Shown here: positions 16,268-25,142 of the stretch, piece after piece
Layout: each line of letters opens with the position of its first letter
Position numbering within the stretch: position 1 is the first letter of the stretch
Source: Gynuella sp050296195
Lineage (GTDB): Bacteria; Pseudomonadota; Gammaproteobacteria; Pseudomonadales; Natronospirillaceae
DNA: 64,000 bases
Reading direction: 5' to 3' (one strand)
Assembly: GCF_050296195.1 (NCBI RefSeq)
Contig: NZ_JBNKRB010000002.1
Made by a program: the position numbers and the translations under genes
The notes under the pieces: generated by a model
Seen by the model: only the letters and a program-made list of their open reading frames with translations
Told to the model about the DNA's origin: nothing
The model's database searches: none

Positions 16268-18352
16268 CTATGACTCTTTCATCAGATAAAGGTTCACAGT
16301 GAAGCGGCCTGCCTGGGTATCAAACTTCAAGCAAGTAGTACCGTCATTCGTCAGTTTTGCAGCACCATCTTTCAAGCTCTGAAAGGTAACCTGCTTTTTA
16401 GTATGCAGCTGTTCATTATTCTCACCAACAATTTCTATTTTCCATTTTCCTTCGCTTGAGCCGCGATAACGATCAAATCCCGGAAAAGCACTTTGCAAGG
16501 CTCTTTGCGCATAACTTAAACTCAGGTAAGGACCAACCGTATTCTCTTTCGTTTGCAGGACAACTTCATCACCATGTTTAATGACTGTACCAATCTTTGC
16601 GCCATCGTTACTGGCAGAATAGATGACATAAGCCTGAGCATGGTTAGCCTCGGCGGCGAGTCTTGGGTAGTAGTAGTTGACAGCATCACTTACCACGGTA
16701 TTGGAATTAGTCACATAAAAGTCGTTTATTTTCAGGGTGATCAGATCGCCATACTTTATCGCGGTTTCGGCATATTCAACCTGTTGAACCGGTCGGAGTG
16801 CCATATCCACCTGGTCTGAGTTCATAGCATCCAACACTCGGGTATTGATTGCTTTTTCGGAGTCATCGAGGTACAACTCATCCAGTTCGTTGACCAGATT
16901 AAAAATGGGATTCATCGACTTTGATAATGATCGATTTCGGCAAATACGCACCCGACCTTCCTGCTGGTATCTTAAAAACAGGTAATTGATTCTGAACAAT
17001 GCTTTGGCAGCAATGTTCCAGTTAACGAAGTCATACTTGATCAAAGTACCCTTTTCCATTGGATTGTTTTCATTATATCCTCCTTTTTTATACTCAGTTC
17101 GTAACTTACTCGCCCATCCTTCTTTCGCTTTGTTATATCCCGGTACATCGCGATACTTGTCATTTTCAGTATTGCAAAGCCCTGCCAGGCATTCCCCCCA
17201 TCGCTGTTCAGATGTTAAGAACCAGATACTACCTTCAATACAAAGCCCTTTATCATAGACAAGCGTATCATTTCGGTCTTTTATCGAAGGAGCAATGAGT
17301 TTTTTGACAGCATCCAGTATGGTGTTAAGACTTTGCGGCCTGCCATTACAATCTGAAACTTCCAGGTCCCAGCTAAATTCAACATTATTCTTAATACAAT
17401 ACAGAGCAATCACCATTTTTTTAAATGCCTGCAGATAGGTTGTCGGATTATTACGTGTGATCGCTTTTGCCGTTTTAATCTGCCAGTCAGGTCGATACAT
17501 AAATGCAACGGTCGATACATCAGGAATATGCCCCATTTGACCATGTCCCAGGGAGGTGAAGCTGCTGTTAACGGTAGAATAAACCGTCAATGGATCCCAA
17601 CTCACCACATTTTTTGGCCAGACAATATCCCGATAGGTGTTTTCCTTGGGGTTCCACTGGTCGTTTTCCCACTCACCATATATTGTGAACTTTCCAGGAT
17701 CACTGCTGATTGAGTTATACACACCGTTCAAACGAGTTGAAAACGTTCCGGCAAAGTCCTGATGAGCGTAAGTATCTGCAAATACATGCATGCAGCAACC
17801 GGCAAGATTAAGTGCGGATTTCTGACTGTCGGCATTATTGGCAATTTCGTTATCTAAACAACGGCTGACAATTTTTCGGGTTTCATTCACCATATTCTGT
17901 GCAGCATCGCTGTTTGGTCTAGTCAACAGGCCATCGCCAGTATCACAATCAACCCTGATGTCCTTTTGGGACTCTTCCTGGGAAGAATTAAGATAATCCG
18001 GATTCCTAAGCTGCAGGCCGTCACTTATCGATTTTTGATGCGGATAATTACCTGGTAGAAAATGAAATGGTTCCCAGATCTGCCGGGTTTCATCATAATT
18101 GGATGTTGGTGCCCAACTGGTCATTCCATATACCGATGTAACCATGGGCCTGAAGACCTTATTGCTTCCATTTGATTTGAAAATATATTCATCCTGTTGA
18201 CTGATCTTAAAAGCGTTAGTCGTATAGGTTGCTTTTTCAGTACAGTCGTCGATGTATTGAGCAGAGGTCGCAATGGCCCTGGCTTGTTTGTTATTATACC
18301 CTGCCGTCCAGGCGGCCAAATAAGTGCCATAATAGTGAAAGTCTCTATCCAT
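16268..18352 (-). CDS. DUF6765-like protein with zinc-hydrolase-type motif
   Basis: This 694-residue protein has no signal peptide or membrane helix. Residues 1-45 (DFHYYGTYLAAWTAGY, then AIATSAQYIDDCTEKATYT) match the N-terminus of DUF6765 proteins as I know them. HVFADTYAHQDFAG at 189-202 is a H-x3-D-x3-H element like those of the zinc-dependent phospholipase C / S1-P1 nuclease fold, and LGHGQMGHIPD (268-278) adds further candidate metal ligands. The region from about 540 has repeated short patterns (YGDLITLK, HGDEVVLQ) that could be a beta-trefoil-like or other all-beta domain; this is inference. GGGGGAG precedes the ATG. The sequence looks more A+T-rich than the adjacent dpp genes and the gene is flanked by orphans, so horizontal acquisition is plausible. 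Activity and substrate are unknown. Confidence 0.7.
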   Translation of the reverse strand: MDRDFHYYGTYLAAWTAGYNNKQARAIATSAQYIDDCTEKATYTTNAFKISQQDEYIFKSNGSNKVFRPMVTSVYGMTSWAPTSNYDETRQIWEPFHFLPGNYPHQKSISDGLQLRNPDYLNSSQEESQKDIRVDCDTGDGLLTRPNSDAAQNMVNETRKIVSRCLDNEIANNADSQKSALNLAGCCMHVFADTYAHQDFAGTFSTRLNGVYNSISSDPGKFTIYGEWENDQWNPKENTYRDIVWPKNVVSWDPLTVYSTVNSSFTSLGHGQMGHIPDVSTVAFMYRPDWQIKTAKAITRNNPTTYLQAFKKMVIALYCIKNNVEFSWDLEVSDCNGRPQSLNTILDAVKKLIAPSIKDRNDTLVYDKGLCIEGSIWFLTSEQRWGECLAGLCNTENDKYRDVPGYNKAKEGWASKLRTEYKKGGYNENNPMEKGTLIKYDFVNWNIAAKALFRINYLFLRYQQEGRVRICRNRSLSKSMNPIFNLVNELDELYLDDSEKAINTRVLDAMNSDQVDMALRPVQQVEYAETAIKYGDLITLKINDFYVTNSNTVVSDAVNYYYPRLAAEANHAQAYVIYSASNDGAKIGTVIKHGDEVVLQTKENTVGPYLSLSYAQRALQSAFPGFDRYRGSSEGKWKIEIVGENNEQLHTKKQVTFQSLKDGAAKLTNDGTTCLKFDTQAGRFTVNLYLMKES

Positions 18353-18816
18353 TCCGTCTCCCCCAAATACAATTCAATGTTGTAATTCTTCGATTGGAAT
18401 CAGCAACAAGAATGCCAGGCATAAAAACAACTGATTTCACAGAAGTCATGTATAGACAAGAGAACTGACGATGGCCGATTTGGTAAACCTCCATAACACA
18501 ACTGGCCATTCTCGACCGGTTTGAGACCCACAAAATAGATTTAGCGGTGTTTTTCATGACCTTATTCTGTGGCACATGAATTGCCACCTTAAAAACATCG
18601 TTATTCAGATATTTTTACAGACACTGAAAACAACGATAGTTCTCAGGAACTTCCAATAGTTCCTTATATTGAATTAAGACGCCTATGAAAAATGCAAAAT
18701 CGGTTATCGATAAATTCGGGCACATTCACATGACAGCGAATCGCTATTTCCAAGCAACCGGAACACTTTTTTTATTTTTCTAAAAGAAGAACAGATTATC
18801 TGATTAAGGAGTCTTG
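18353..18816. other. A+T-rich divergent intergenic region
   Basis: About 460 bp lie between the 694-residue gene (minus) and the coiled-coil gene (plus). It is A+T-rich and presumably carries both promoters. An 80-codon minus-strand frame at 18345-18587 overlaps the start of the large gene, has no ribosome site and no recognisable domain, and is not called. No repeat or attachment site was found. Confidence 0.5.
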
Positions 18817-19518
18817 ATGCCTGAGGTAAATGACTACAAACTAGAGAAACTTTTTCAGGCTATTTCAGAAAATGTGTCTAGAGACCAGCGTGAGACACTG
18901 TCAGACTGGAAACGAAAATTTTATCGCTATAAAACCTCTTACTGGAATTTTGAAAACATCGGCACTTGTAAATATCAGCAGGAATTTACTGCCAATGCAG
19001 AAGCGCTAATAGCAGCACAGGCAAACATAGACACCCTGCTATCTGATATTTATATGGCAATTAAAGATCCGCAGGAAGCATCGCATCAATGGGACCGTGG
19101 CAGAGAAAAACTCAAACGCCAGAATCAACAAAATGCCTTATCAGAACTGACTAAGGAGATTAACGCAATATACCAGGATGTTCGCTCCACCCTCGCCAGA
19201 TACATGAAACATGAAACTGAGGAACCAACCATGCCCCAACCAAACAAAAATAACAGTACTGATACAGAACCAGATGCAGGTTCATTTGATAAACTCCAGG
19301 TTCAAGCACTATACGAAGAGTGCCAAAATCTGAAAGCTGAAAACCTAAAACTCGAACAACGGCTGCAATACTATAACGACACTTCGTCCCATCAGACTGA
19401 ACCCCGCCAGATTGAACCCGTGCAATCAAAAGATACGCCAAACCTGGAGACAAATGTTTCTTCAATCACAGAGCATAGACTGTTTTATTTTCAAACTTCT
19501 CAAGACGAAGATACCTGA
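18817..19518 (+). CDS. Orphan coiled-coil protein, unknown function
   Basis: This 233-residue hydrophilic protein has no signal peptide or membrane segment. An aromatic, basic region (DWKRKFYRYKTSYWNFENI) near residues 30-48 is followed by helical segments and a leucine-heptad coiled coil near 155-180 (ALYEECQNLKAENLKLEQRL), then a Gln/Pro/Ser-rich tail. AAGGAG sits 5 nt before the ATG at 18817 (a TTG immediately upstream at 18814 is less likely). I do not recognise the family. Its position back to back with the DUF6765-like gene in an A+T-rich patch suggests an accessory pair. Confidence 0.6.
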   Translation: MPEVNDYKLEKLFQAISENVSRDQRETLSDWKRKFYRYKTSYWNFENIGTCKYQQEFTANAEALIAAQANIDTLLSDIYMAIKDPQEASHQWDRGREKLKRQNQQNALSELTKEINAIYQDVRSTLARYMKHETEEPTMPQPNKNNSTDTEPDAGSFDKLQVQALYEECQNLKAENLKLEQRLQYYNDTSSHQTEPRQIEPVQSKDTPNLETNVSSITEHRLFYFQTSQDEDT

Positions 19519-20026
19519 ATCTATATACCTCCTGATAAAAGCTTCGTCATTGGCTGAAATATTTGACGCAATAGCAGTATTTCAAATGAGTTTTATAAGT
19601 TAAGGCTGATCCATCACATAACGACACAAAAGCGTTCTGTACATTTGTCGACGCTAGCCACATGTTCACCGACAACTCTGCCTATCTGGACTCGCATCAT
19701 GCATGCCGGCTCTAAACTCTTTGTCTATGCAATACTTTTTTTCAACAGCTTCAAAGGTTAATTTACAGATAGGCACCGCCACAAAGTAAAATGTTTTCAT
19801 GAGTACGGGAGAACACCGTATTCAGAACCACACAGTTTATAGATCATAAATAAGGATTCGAGAGAGTTCCGCCTTCGGACTGAGCTGACGAGTTATTCGC
19901 AGCAAAGATGTTTTTTAGAGATACTCAGATATCAATGTTTTTTTCATCAACTCATTGCATTTAACCCCCATATACATACCGGCACATCACGTAATTGTTT
20001 TTGAGAACACCCCTTCGAGGCACTGA
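19519..20026. other. Intergenic region with no identifiable feature
   Basis: About 500 bp before the LysR gene contain no frame with a credible ribosome site and no clear RNA. A short imperfect hairpin near 19803-19824 (GTACGG with CCGTAT) could end the coiled-coil transcript, but it has no T run. The promoter of the LysR gene must be in the right-hand part. Confidence 0.45.
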
Positions 20027-20917
20027 ATGATAGAGAGACTGGAAATACATCATCTTAAAGCACTGGCAGCCTTGTATCAGTTTGGGAATATTTCACCTGC
20101 CGCAGAATCGTTAGGGGTTTCCCAACAGGCCATCAGTCTCAAACTTAAAACCATCAGGGACATCCTGGGAGATCCTTTGTTTGTGCGAACCGGCCATGGC
20201 ATGGCCCCGACACCCTATGCCAAGCTGATAGAACCATTTATTTATAAAGCACTGACTGCCTTTAATGAAATTCCACGATCTGATGCAATCGATCCCAAAA
20301 AACTGGAACGGACCTTAACCATTTCAGCCACAGACTACACCCAGGAAATTATTATTGCTCCGTTACTCGAAAAACTACGGAAATTTGCCCCCAAAACCAA
20401 CGCTATCGTAACCAATATCGAAGCGGCCAATCTGATCAGCAAAGTCCATCAGGGTGAGATTGATGTGGTATTTACCAGTCATGGTTACCTACCGGCAGGC
20501 TTGATCTCCGAACCGTTATTCACCGAAAAGTACTTGTGCGTTACCTCAAACAAGTCACTCAGCCTTGAGCAGATGGTCACACTGGAGCAACTGATTCAGC
20601 ATGATTTCGTCATTACATCACCAGGAGTGGGGAGTTTTATCGGATCAGCCGACGACTGGTTTCAACGCCAAGGCTGTCATCGCAATGTGGTGCTGTCAGT
20701 TCCCTCTTTTCATATTGCGAAACAAGCATTAAGGCATTCAGACATGGCAGGTTTTATACCTTCTCGCCTGCTTCCTTGTGAGGGATTGTTCGAGATACCC
20801 CTTAACAAATATCCACCGGGATTTGAGGTCGTCATGGCTTATCATCCAAGCAGTAGTCTGGACCCATTGATCACCTGGCTGCGACACACGCTCTCGACAG
20901 ATTTATCAGACAACTGA
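20027..20917 (+). CDS. LysR-family transcriptional regulator
   Basis: This 296-residue regulator has an N-terminal winged helix-turn-helix (HHLKALAALYQFGNISPAAESLGVSQQAISLKLKTIRDILGD, continuing into PLFVRTGHGMAPTPYA) and a C-terminal periplasmic-binding-type effector domain from about residue 90 (TISATDYTQEIIIAPLLEKL). The RTGHGM-PT linker is of the NodD/LeuO/CbbR-like subgroup with a PBP2 domain. GAGG lies before the ATG. It precedes the RidA-family gene by about 100 bp on the same strand, so that gene is a possible target or partner. Effector unknown. Confidence 0.9.
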   Translation: MIERLEIHHLKALAALYQFGNISPAAESLGVSQQAISLKLKTIRDILGDPLFVRTGHGMAPTPYAKLIEPFIYKALTAFNEIPRSDAIDPKKLERTLTISATDYTQEIIIAPLLEKLRKFAPKTNAIVTNIEAANLISKVHQGEIDVVFTSHGYLPAGLISEPLFTEKYLCVTSNKSLSLEQMVTLEQLIQHDFVITSPGVGSFIGSADDWFQRQGCHRNVVLSVPSFHIAKQALRHSDMAGFIPSRLLPCEGLFEIPLNKYPPGFEVVMAYHPSSSLDPLITWLRHTLSTDLSDN

Positions 20918-21020
20918 TCATGTTTGCTTGTATCTGATACAAGCAGAGCTTCATCGATAACGGTTGCAACAGCCACTACTCTTTGACACCCGTAAACATG
21001 TCAACTCGAACGAGGTTTTT

Positions 21021-21428
21021 ATGAGTATTAGCAAGATCAATCCCACCGGTTTATATGATGGTGCGGCAACAGGTATGTCACAGGCAACGGTTGATACAGA
21101 GCTTGGGCTGGTCTTTATATCCGGCCAGGTAGACTGGAATATGGAGCATGCCGTGAAGCACCAGGACATTGCCTCCCAAACCAAAAGTGCCATAAAAAAC
21201 CTGGTCACCGTCTTGGAAGAATCGCATTCATCTGTAGAAAACCTGCTACAGCTGCGTGTTTATGTCAGAGGAGAGGTGGCCGACCATATGGACCACATTG
21301 TACCGATTATCACTGAACAACTTGGAAAATCCCGACCCGCACTGACCGGTGTAGGAGTTGCCTCTCTGGCATCACCGGATATTTTGATAGAAATAGAGGC
21401 TATCGCCAAAGTCGCCAGAGCAATATGA
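21021..21428 (+). CDS. RidA (YjgF/YER057c/UK114) family protein
   Basis: This 135-residue protein has the family pattern: an opening KINPTGLYDGAATGMSQATV, FISGQVDWN and a C-terminal RPALTGVGVASLASPDILIEIEAIA. RidA enzymes hydrolyse reactive enamine/imine intermediates; the canonical catalytic Arg lies in the R-x-x-x-T-x-V/G context, and here RPALTGVGV retains an Arg at that place. The ATG at 21021 has GAGG upstream; a longer start at 20964 lacks one. The divergence from archetypal RidA suggests a subfamily (Rid2-7 type) protein, perhaps tied to the neighbouring LysR regulator. Confidence 0.85.
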   Translation: MSISKINPTGLYDGAATGMSQATVDTELGLVFISGQVDWNMEHAVKHQDIASQTKSAIKNLVTVLEESHSSVENLLQLRVYVRGEVADHMDHIVPIITEQLGKSRPALTGVGVASLASPDILIEIEAIAKVARAI

Positions 21429-21435
21429 ATCTCTC

Positions 21436-23088
21436 TCAGTCAGCAGAAATACTCGGCTGTGCCCGTTCGATCACATAGGCACAATCACTGCCTGGCGGCA
21501 ATGTGCCATACATAGAACCAGGATTAAGCGCCAGACGACTGCGAACAAACAAGTCAGCTACCCGTCCATCGCCGTGCTCGATCAGCATGGCTGCCTGCCA
21601 GGCCAGTGCCAGACTCTCAACCAGAGTTCGGGCCTGATATTCGAGATTATCCGGACTGGAGGCTAGCGGTTTGATCACCCGATCAATCAGTAGCCGCAAC
21701 TCATTGGCAGCCTGTGCTGCCGGTTCAAGCTGTTGTAACAGCCCCTCAAAACAAGCCGGGTCCTTCTTGATGACCCGGACCACATCCAGACACTGAATAT
21801 TGCCGGAGCCCTCCCAGATGGCATTGACCGGAGCATCCCGGTACAACCGCGCCAGCACGTTGTCCTCAATCATCGCCACCGCCCCAATCGACTCCATCGC
21901 TTCATAACTGTGCTGAACCGTGCGCTTACAGATCCAGTATTTCCCAACAGCAGTACCGATCCGTACCAATGCTCGCTCACACTCATCATCTGCGTGATCC
22001 AGTGCATGGGCAATGCGTAAGGAGATGGCCAGCGCGGCTTCGGCTTCCAAAGCCAGATCCGCCAGCACATTCTGCATCAGTGGCTGTTGATGTAATGGTT
22101 TGCCGAAAGCAGCGCGACCTGCGGTATGATGCAAGGCCTGGGCAACTGCCAGCCGCATTTGTGCCGACGACCCGACCATACAATCAAACCGGGTCATGGC
22201 CACCATTTCCAAAATGGTATTAATGCCTCGACCTTCCGGGCCAATCATCCAGGCAAATGCATCTCGATACTCCATTTCCGAGGATGCATTGGAAACATTA
22301 CCCACTTTGTTTTTGAGTCTCTGTATATAAAAACTGTTTTTGCTGCCATCGGGCTTCCAACGCGGCAAGAGAAAACAACTGAGGCCACTATCGCTATACG
22401 CCAACATCAGAAACGCATCGCACATAGGTGCGGAACAAAACCACTTATGACCGGTTATCAGATATTCCTGCCCCGGTCCTGGCACCCCCAACGGTCGCGC
22501 CAGCGTAGTATTGGCACGGACATCAGAGCCCCCCTGCTTTTCGGTCATGGCCATGCCGATTGTCACACCGTTCTTCTGATAAAACGGGATATTTCGGGGA
22601 TCATAAGTGTTGGTAGTGATTCTGGGAATCCAGTCACCAGCAATATCCGGCTGCTGCCGCAAAGCCGGAACGGATGCAAATGTCATCGTCAACGGACAGC
22701 CCGAACCAGCATCAGCCTGAGTATGAAGATACTCGACGGCCGCCCGGACCACATGAGCTCCAGGTTTCGAGTTCACCCAGGGCAGCGCATGATGACCAGC
22801 CTCAATCGCCGCTTGCATCAGCTGATGATAAGCCGGGTGATACTCCACCATATCAATACGGTGACCAAAACGATCATGACTGTGGAACTCAGGCTTATAT
22901 TTGTTGGCTTGAAATCCGGCATCCAGCAGATCATGGCCAACCCGATGACCGTACTGAGTCAGCGCTTCCTCACCCCAGCTCCCGCCAAATACCAGAAGCC
23001 AATGATGCAGCACCCGGTCACTGGTATAGGCATTATAATTTTCCAAAGGCTCTGGTTGATTGAAAACATCGTGGGTTTCGGTGGCCAT
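21436..23088 (-). CDS. aidB: AidB-like acyl-CoA dehydrogenase
   Basis: This 550-residue flavoprotein is close to E. coli AidB in length and layout. The N-terminal AidB arm (THDVFNQPEPLENYNAYTSD) is followed by the acyl-CoA dehydrogenase fold with GSGCPLTMTFASVPAL, MAMTEKQGGSDVRANTT (flavin-contact region) and HKWFCSAPMCDAFL. The C-terminal region has IWEGSGNIQCLDVVR. AidB is induced by alkylating agents and binds DNA in E. coli, though the physiological substrate is unresolved. It is convergent with the RidA gene, 7 bp apart, and upstream of it on the same strand lie two FadE-like genes. Confidence 0.88.
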   Translation of the reverse strand: MATETHDVFNQPEPLENYNAYTSDRVLHHWLLVFGGSWGEEALTQYGHRVGHDLLDAGFQANKYKPEFHSHDRFGHRIDMVEYHPAYHQLMQAAIEAGHHALPWVNSKPGAHVVRAAVEYLHTQADAGSGCPLTMTFASVPALRQQPDIAGDWIPRITTNTYDPRNIPFYQKNGVTIGMAMTEKQGGSDVRANTTLARPLGVPGPGQEYLITGHKWFCSAPMCDAFLMLAYSDSGLSCFLLPRWKPDGSKNSFYIQRLKNKVGNVSNASSEMEYRDAFAWMIGPEGRGINTILEMVAMTRFDCMVGSSAQMRLAVAQALHHTAGRAAFGKPLHQQPLMQNVLADLALEAEAALAISLRIAHALDHADDECERALVRIGTAVGKYWICKRTVQHSYEAMESIGAVAMIEDNVLARLYRDAPVNAIWEGSGNIQCLDVVRVIKKDPACFEGLLQQLEPAAQAANELRLLIDRVIKPLASSPDNLEYQARTLVESLALAWQAAMLIEHGDGRVADLFVRSRLALNPGSMYGTLPPGSDCAYVIERAQPSISAD

Positions 23089-23249
23089 ATCAATGCTCCT
23101 CCCCTGTCATGGTGGTTGGCATATAGACAGATATATGAGCCGATCATGTTAACCAGATCAACCCTCTATCCGCCATAGAAGGCTTCCCTGAAAGCAGCAA
23201 TACTGTGTAGGATAAAAAAGTCAGGTACAGCTATTTGCCGTGAAACAGA

Positions 23250-23269
23250 AGAGGCGCATGCGCGCCTCT
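23250..23269 (-). terminator. Terminator-like hairpin after acyl-CoA dehydrogenase
   Basis: AGAGGCGC (23250-23257) pairs perfectly with GCGCCTCT (23262-23269) around ATGC, 9 bases past the stop of the minus-strand acyl-CoA dehydrogenase ending at 23279. On the minus strand it is followed by TCTGTTTC, a weak T-rich tail. Confidence 0.55.
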
Positions 23270-23278
23270 GATTCAGGT

Positions 23279-25057
23279 TCAAAATTCGTCTTCGTCGATC
23301 TCCATCAATACCGCGCTGCCTGCTTTGATCTTGCCAAAGTAGGCACTGGTTTCCGGCAACAGTTTCTGAATGAAGAAACGAGCCGTTTTCAGTTTCGCAC
23401 GATAGAAAGCATCATCTTTACCCATGGCCTGCTCGGCCATGCGGGTCCAAACGTATCCCAGAGACACCAACCCGAACAGATTTAGATAATCACAACCGGC
23501 TGCACCAATCTCATTCAGGTCTTTCTGACTGGCAGAAATCACTTGCTCAGTCGCCTGCCGGAGCAGATCCAGACTGCTGCGCAATGCTTCTGTAAATGGC
23601 TGTAACTCCGGCGACTTGAGGCCATTCAGATATTGATCTATCTCCTCAACATATATATTCAGCCATTCACCGCCATTGGCCACGACTTTACGACCCATAA
23701 GATCCAGCGCCTGAATCCCGTTGGTACCTTCATAGATCTGGGTAATACGGGCATCACGAACATACTGCTCCATACCCCATTCACGAATATATCCATGACC
23801 GCCAAATACCTGTTGCCCCAGCACACAGACATCAAAGCCACGATCAGTGAAATACGCCTTGGCCACTGGAGTCAGCAGCGCAACCAGGGCATCGGCACGG
23901 GCGCGGGTCGCAGCATCGGAATGGTTCTTGGCGACATCCAGTTGCATACCCACATATGCGGCAAACGCTCTGGCGCCTTCGTTATAAGCTTTCTGAGTCA
24001 GTAACATCCGTCGTACATCCGGATGCACCAGTATCGGATCGGCACTTTTCTCCGGCTGGCGAGGGCCGTTCGTAGCTCGCCCCTGAATACGGTCTTTGGC
24101 ATATGCCAGAGCCTGTTGATAAGACGCTTCACCCAGACCGATTCCCTGAATACCAACCGACAACCGCTCGTAATTCATCATGGTAAACATGGCCTGCAGA
24201 CCACGATTCACTTCACCAACCAGGTAACCAACAGCACCATCAAAGTTCATCACGCAGGTGGCAGAGCCTTTGATCCCCATTTTGTGTTCGATGGAACCAC
24301 AGCTGACGGCATTGCGGGCTCCCAGACTATCGTCATCATTAACCAAAAACTTTGGCACCAGGAACAATGAAATACCTTTAGTACCGGAAGGGGCATCAGG
24401 GAGCTTGGCGAGTACCAGATGGATGATATTTTCCGTCAGATCATGCTCACCACCGGTAATGAAAATTTTGGTGCCATTCAGATGGTAACTGCCATCGTCT
24501 TGCGGTTCTGCGCGGGTCTTGATAATACCGAGATCCGTTCCACAATGAGGCTCAGTCAAACACATGGAACCAGCCCAGGTACCGTCATACAATTTTGGCA
24601 GATACTGCTGTTTCAGTGCTTCGCTGGCATGATTATTCAGAGTCATACTGGCCCCGCTGGCCAGTGTGGTATAGAGACCAAACGAAGTGTTGGCGGAAAA
24701 CAGCATTTCCTCAAACATCACCGTCAGCATCTTCGGCATTCCCTGACCGCCATATTCCGGACTGCCACCAAGACCGGTCCAGCCATTTTCGGCATACAAC
24801 CGATAGGCTTCCTTAAATCCTTTGGGAGTGGTCACGACAGAGTCCTGCCAGTGACAGCCTTCCTCATCGCCATTACGATTCAGCGGTGCCAGTTCGTTCT
24901 CACATAACCGGGCACCTTCCTCCAGAATCGCACTGACCAGATCGGGTGTTACTTCCTGAGTATTCTCCATTGATGCCCACAACTCCGGTGCCTGCCACAC
25001 TTCATTGAGGACAAATTGCATGTCACGAATAGGTGCTTTGAATTCAGCCATCATCAT
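23279..25057 (-). CDS. Acyl-CoA dehydrogenase (FadE/FadE5-like long form)
   Basis: This 592-residue flavoenzyme introduces the alpha-beta double bond in acyl-CoA. Visible motifs are SMCLTEPHCGTDLGIIKTRA (flavin/substrate contact), GTKIFITGGEHDL, NYERLSVGIQGIGLGEASYQQAL, QVFGGHGYIREWGMEQYVRD and IYEGTNGIQALDL, which carries the probable catalytic Glu. A C-terminal extension of about 120 residues past the catalytic core is typical of the about 600-residue subfamily found beside fadBA-like genes. Three ATGs in a row start the protein (25057, 25054, 25051); the ribosome site AGG is close, so the second or third may be used. It shares long stretches with the next gene upstream, so they are paralogues. 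Confidence 0.9.
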   Translation of the reverse strand: MMMAEFKAPIRDMQFVLNEVWQAPELWASMENTQEVTPDLVSAILEEGARLCENELAPLNRNGDEEGCHWQDSVVTTPKGFKEAYRLYAENGWTGLGGSPEYGGQGMPKMLTVMFEEMLFSANTSFGLYTTLASGASMTLNNHASEALKQQYLPKLYDGTWAGSMCLTEPHCGTDLGIIKTRAEPQDDGSYHLNGTKIFITGGEHDLTENIIHLVLAKLPDAPSGTKGISLFLVPKFLVNDDDSLGARNAVSCGSIEHKMGIKGSATCVMNFDGAVGYLVGEVNRGLQAMFTMMNYERLSVGIQGIGLGEASYQQALAYAKDRIQGRATNGPRQPEKSADPILVHPDVRRMLLTQKAYNEGARAFAAYVGMQLDVAKNHSDAATRARADALVALLTPVAKAYFTDRGFDVCVLGQQVFGGHGYIREWGMEQYVRDARITQIYEGTNGIQALDLMGRKVVANGGEWLNIYVEEIDQYLNGLKSPELQPFTEALRSSLDLLRQATEQVISASQKDLNEIGAAGCDYLNLFGLVSLGYVWTRMAEQAMGKDDAFYRAKLKTARFFIQKLLPETSAYFGKIKAGSAVLMEIDEDEF

Positions 25058-25112
25058 TACCTGTTTTATTGTTATTGCTCAGCGGGCTACTGAATAGAAT
25101 GATCAGACAGTT

Positions 25113-25135
25113 GTGCCGGGCATACTGCCCGGCAC
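25113..25135 (-). terminator. Hairpin between the two long acyl-CoA dehydrogenase genes
   Basis: GTGCCGGGC (25113-25121) pairs perfectly with GCCCGGCAC (25127-25135) around a 5-nt loop, 7 bp after the stop of the upstream minus-strand gene. No T run follows. It suggests the two paralogues are separate or only partly linked transcription units. Confidence 0.55.
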
Positions 25136-25142
25136 GCGATGA

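Noticed and set aside
22126..23178. A 350-codon plus-strand open frame opposite the AidB-like gene.
   Set aside because: It is a frame shadow of a clear acyl-CoA dehydrogenase, with odd His/Arg-rich composition and no domain.
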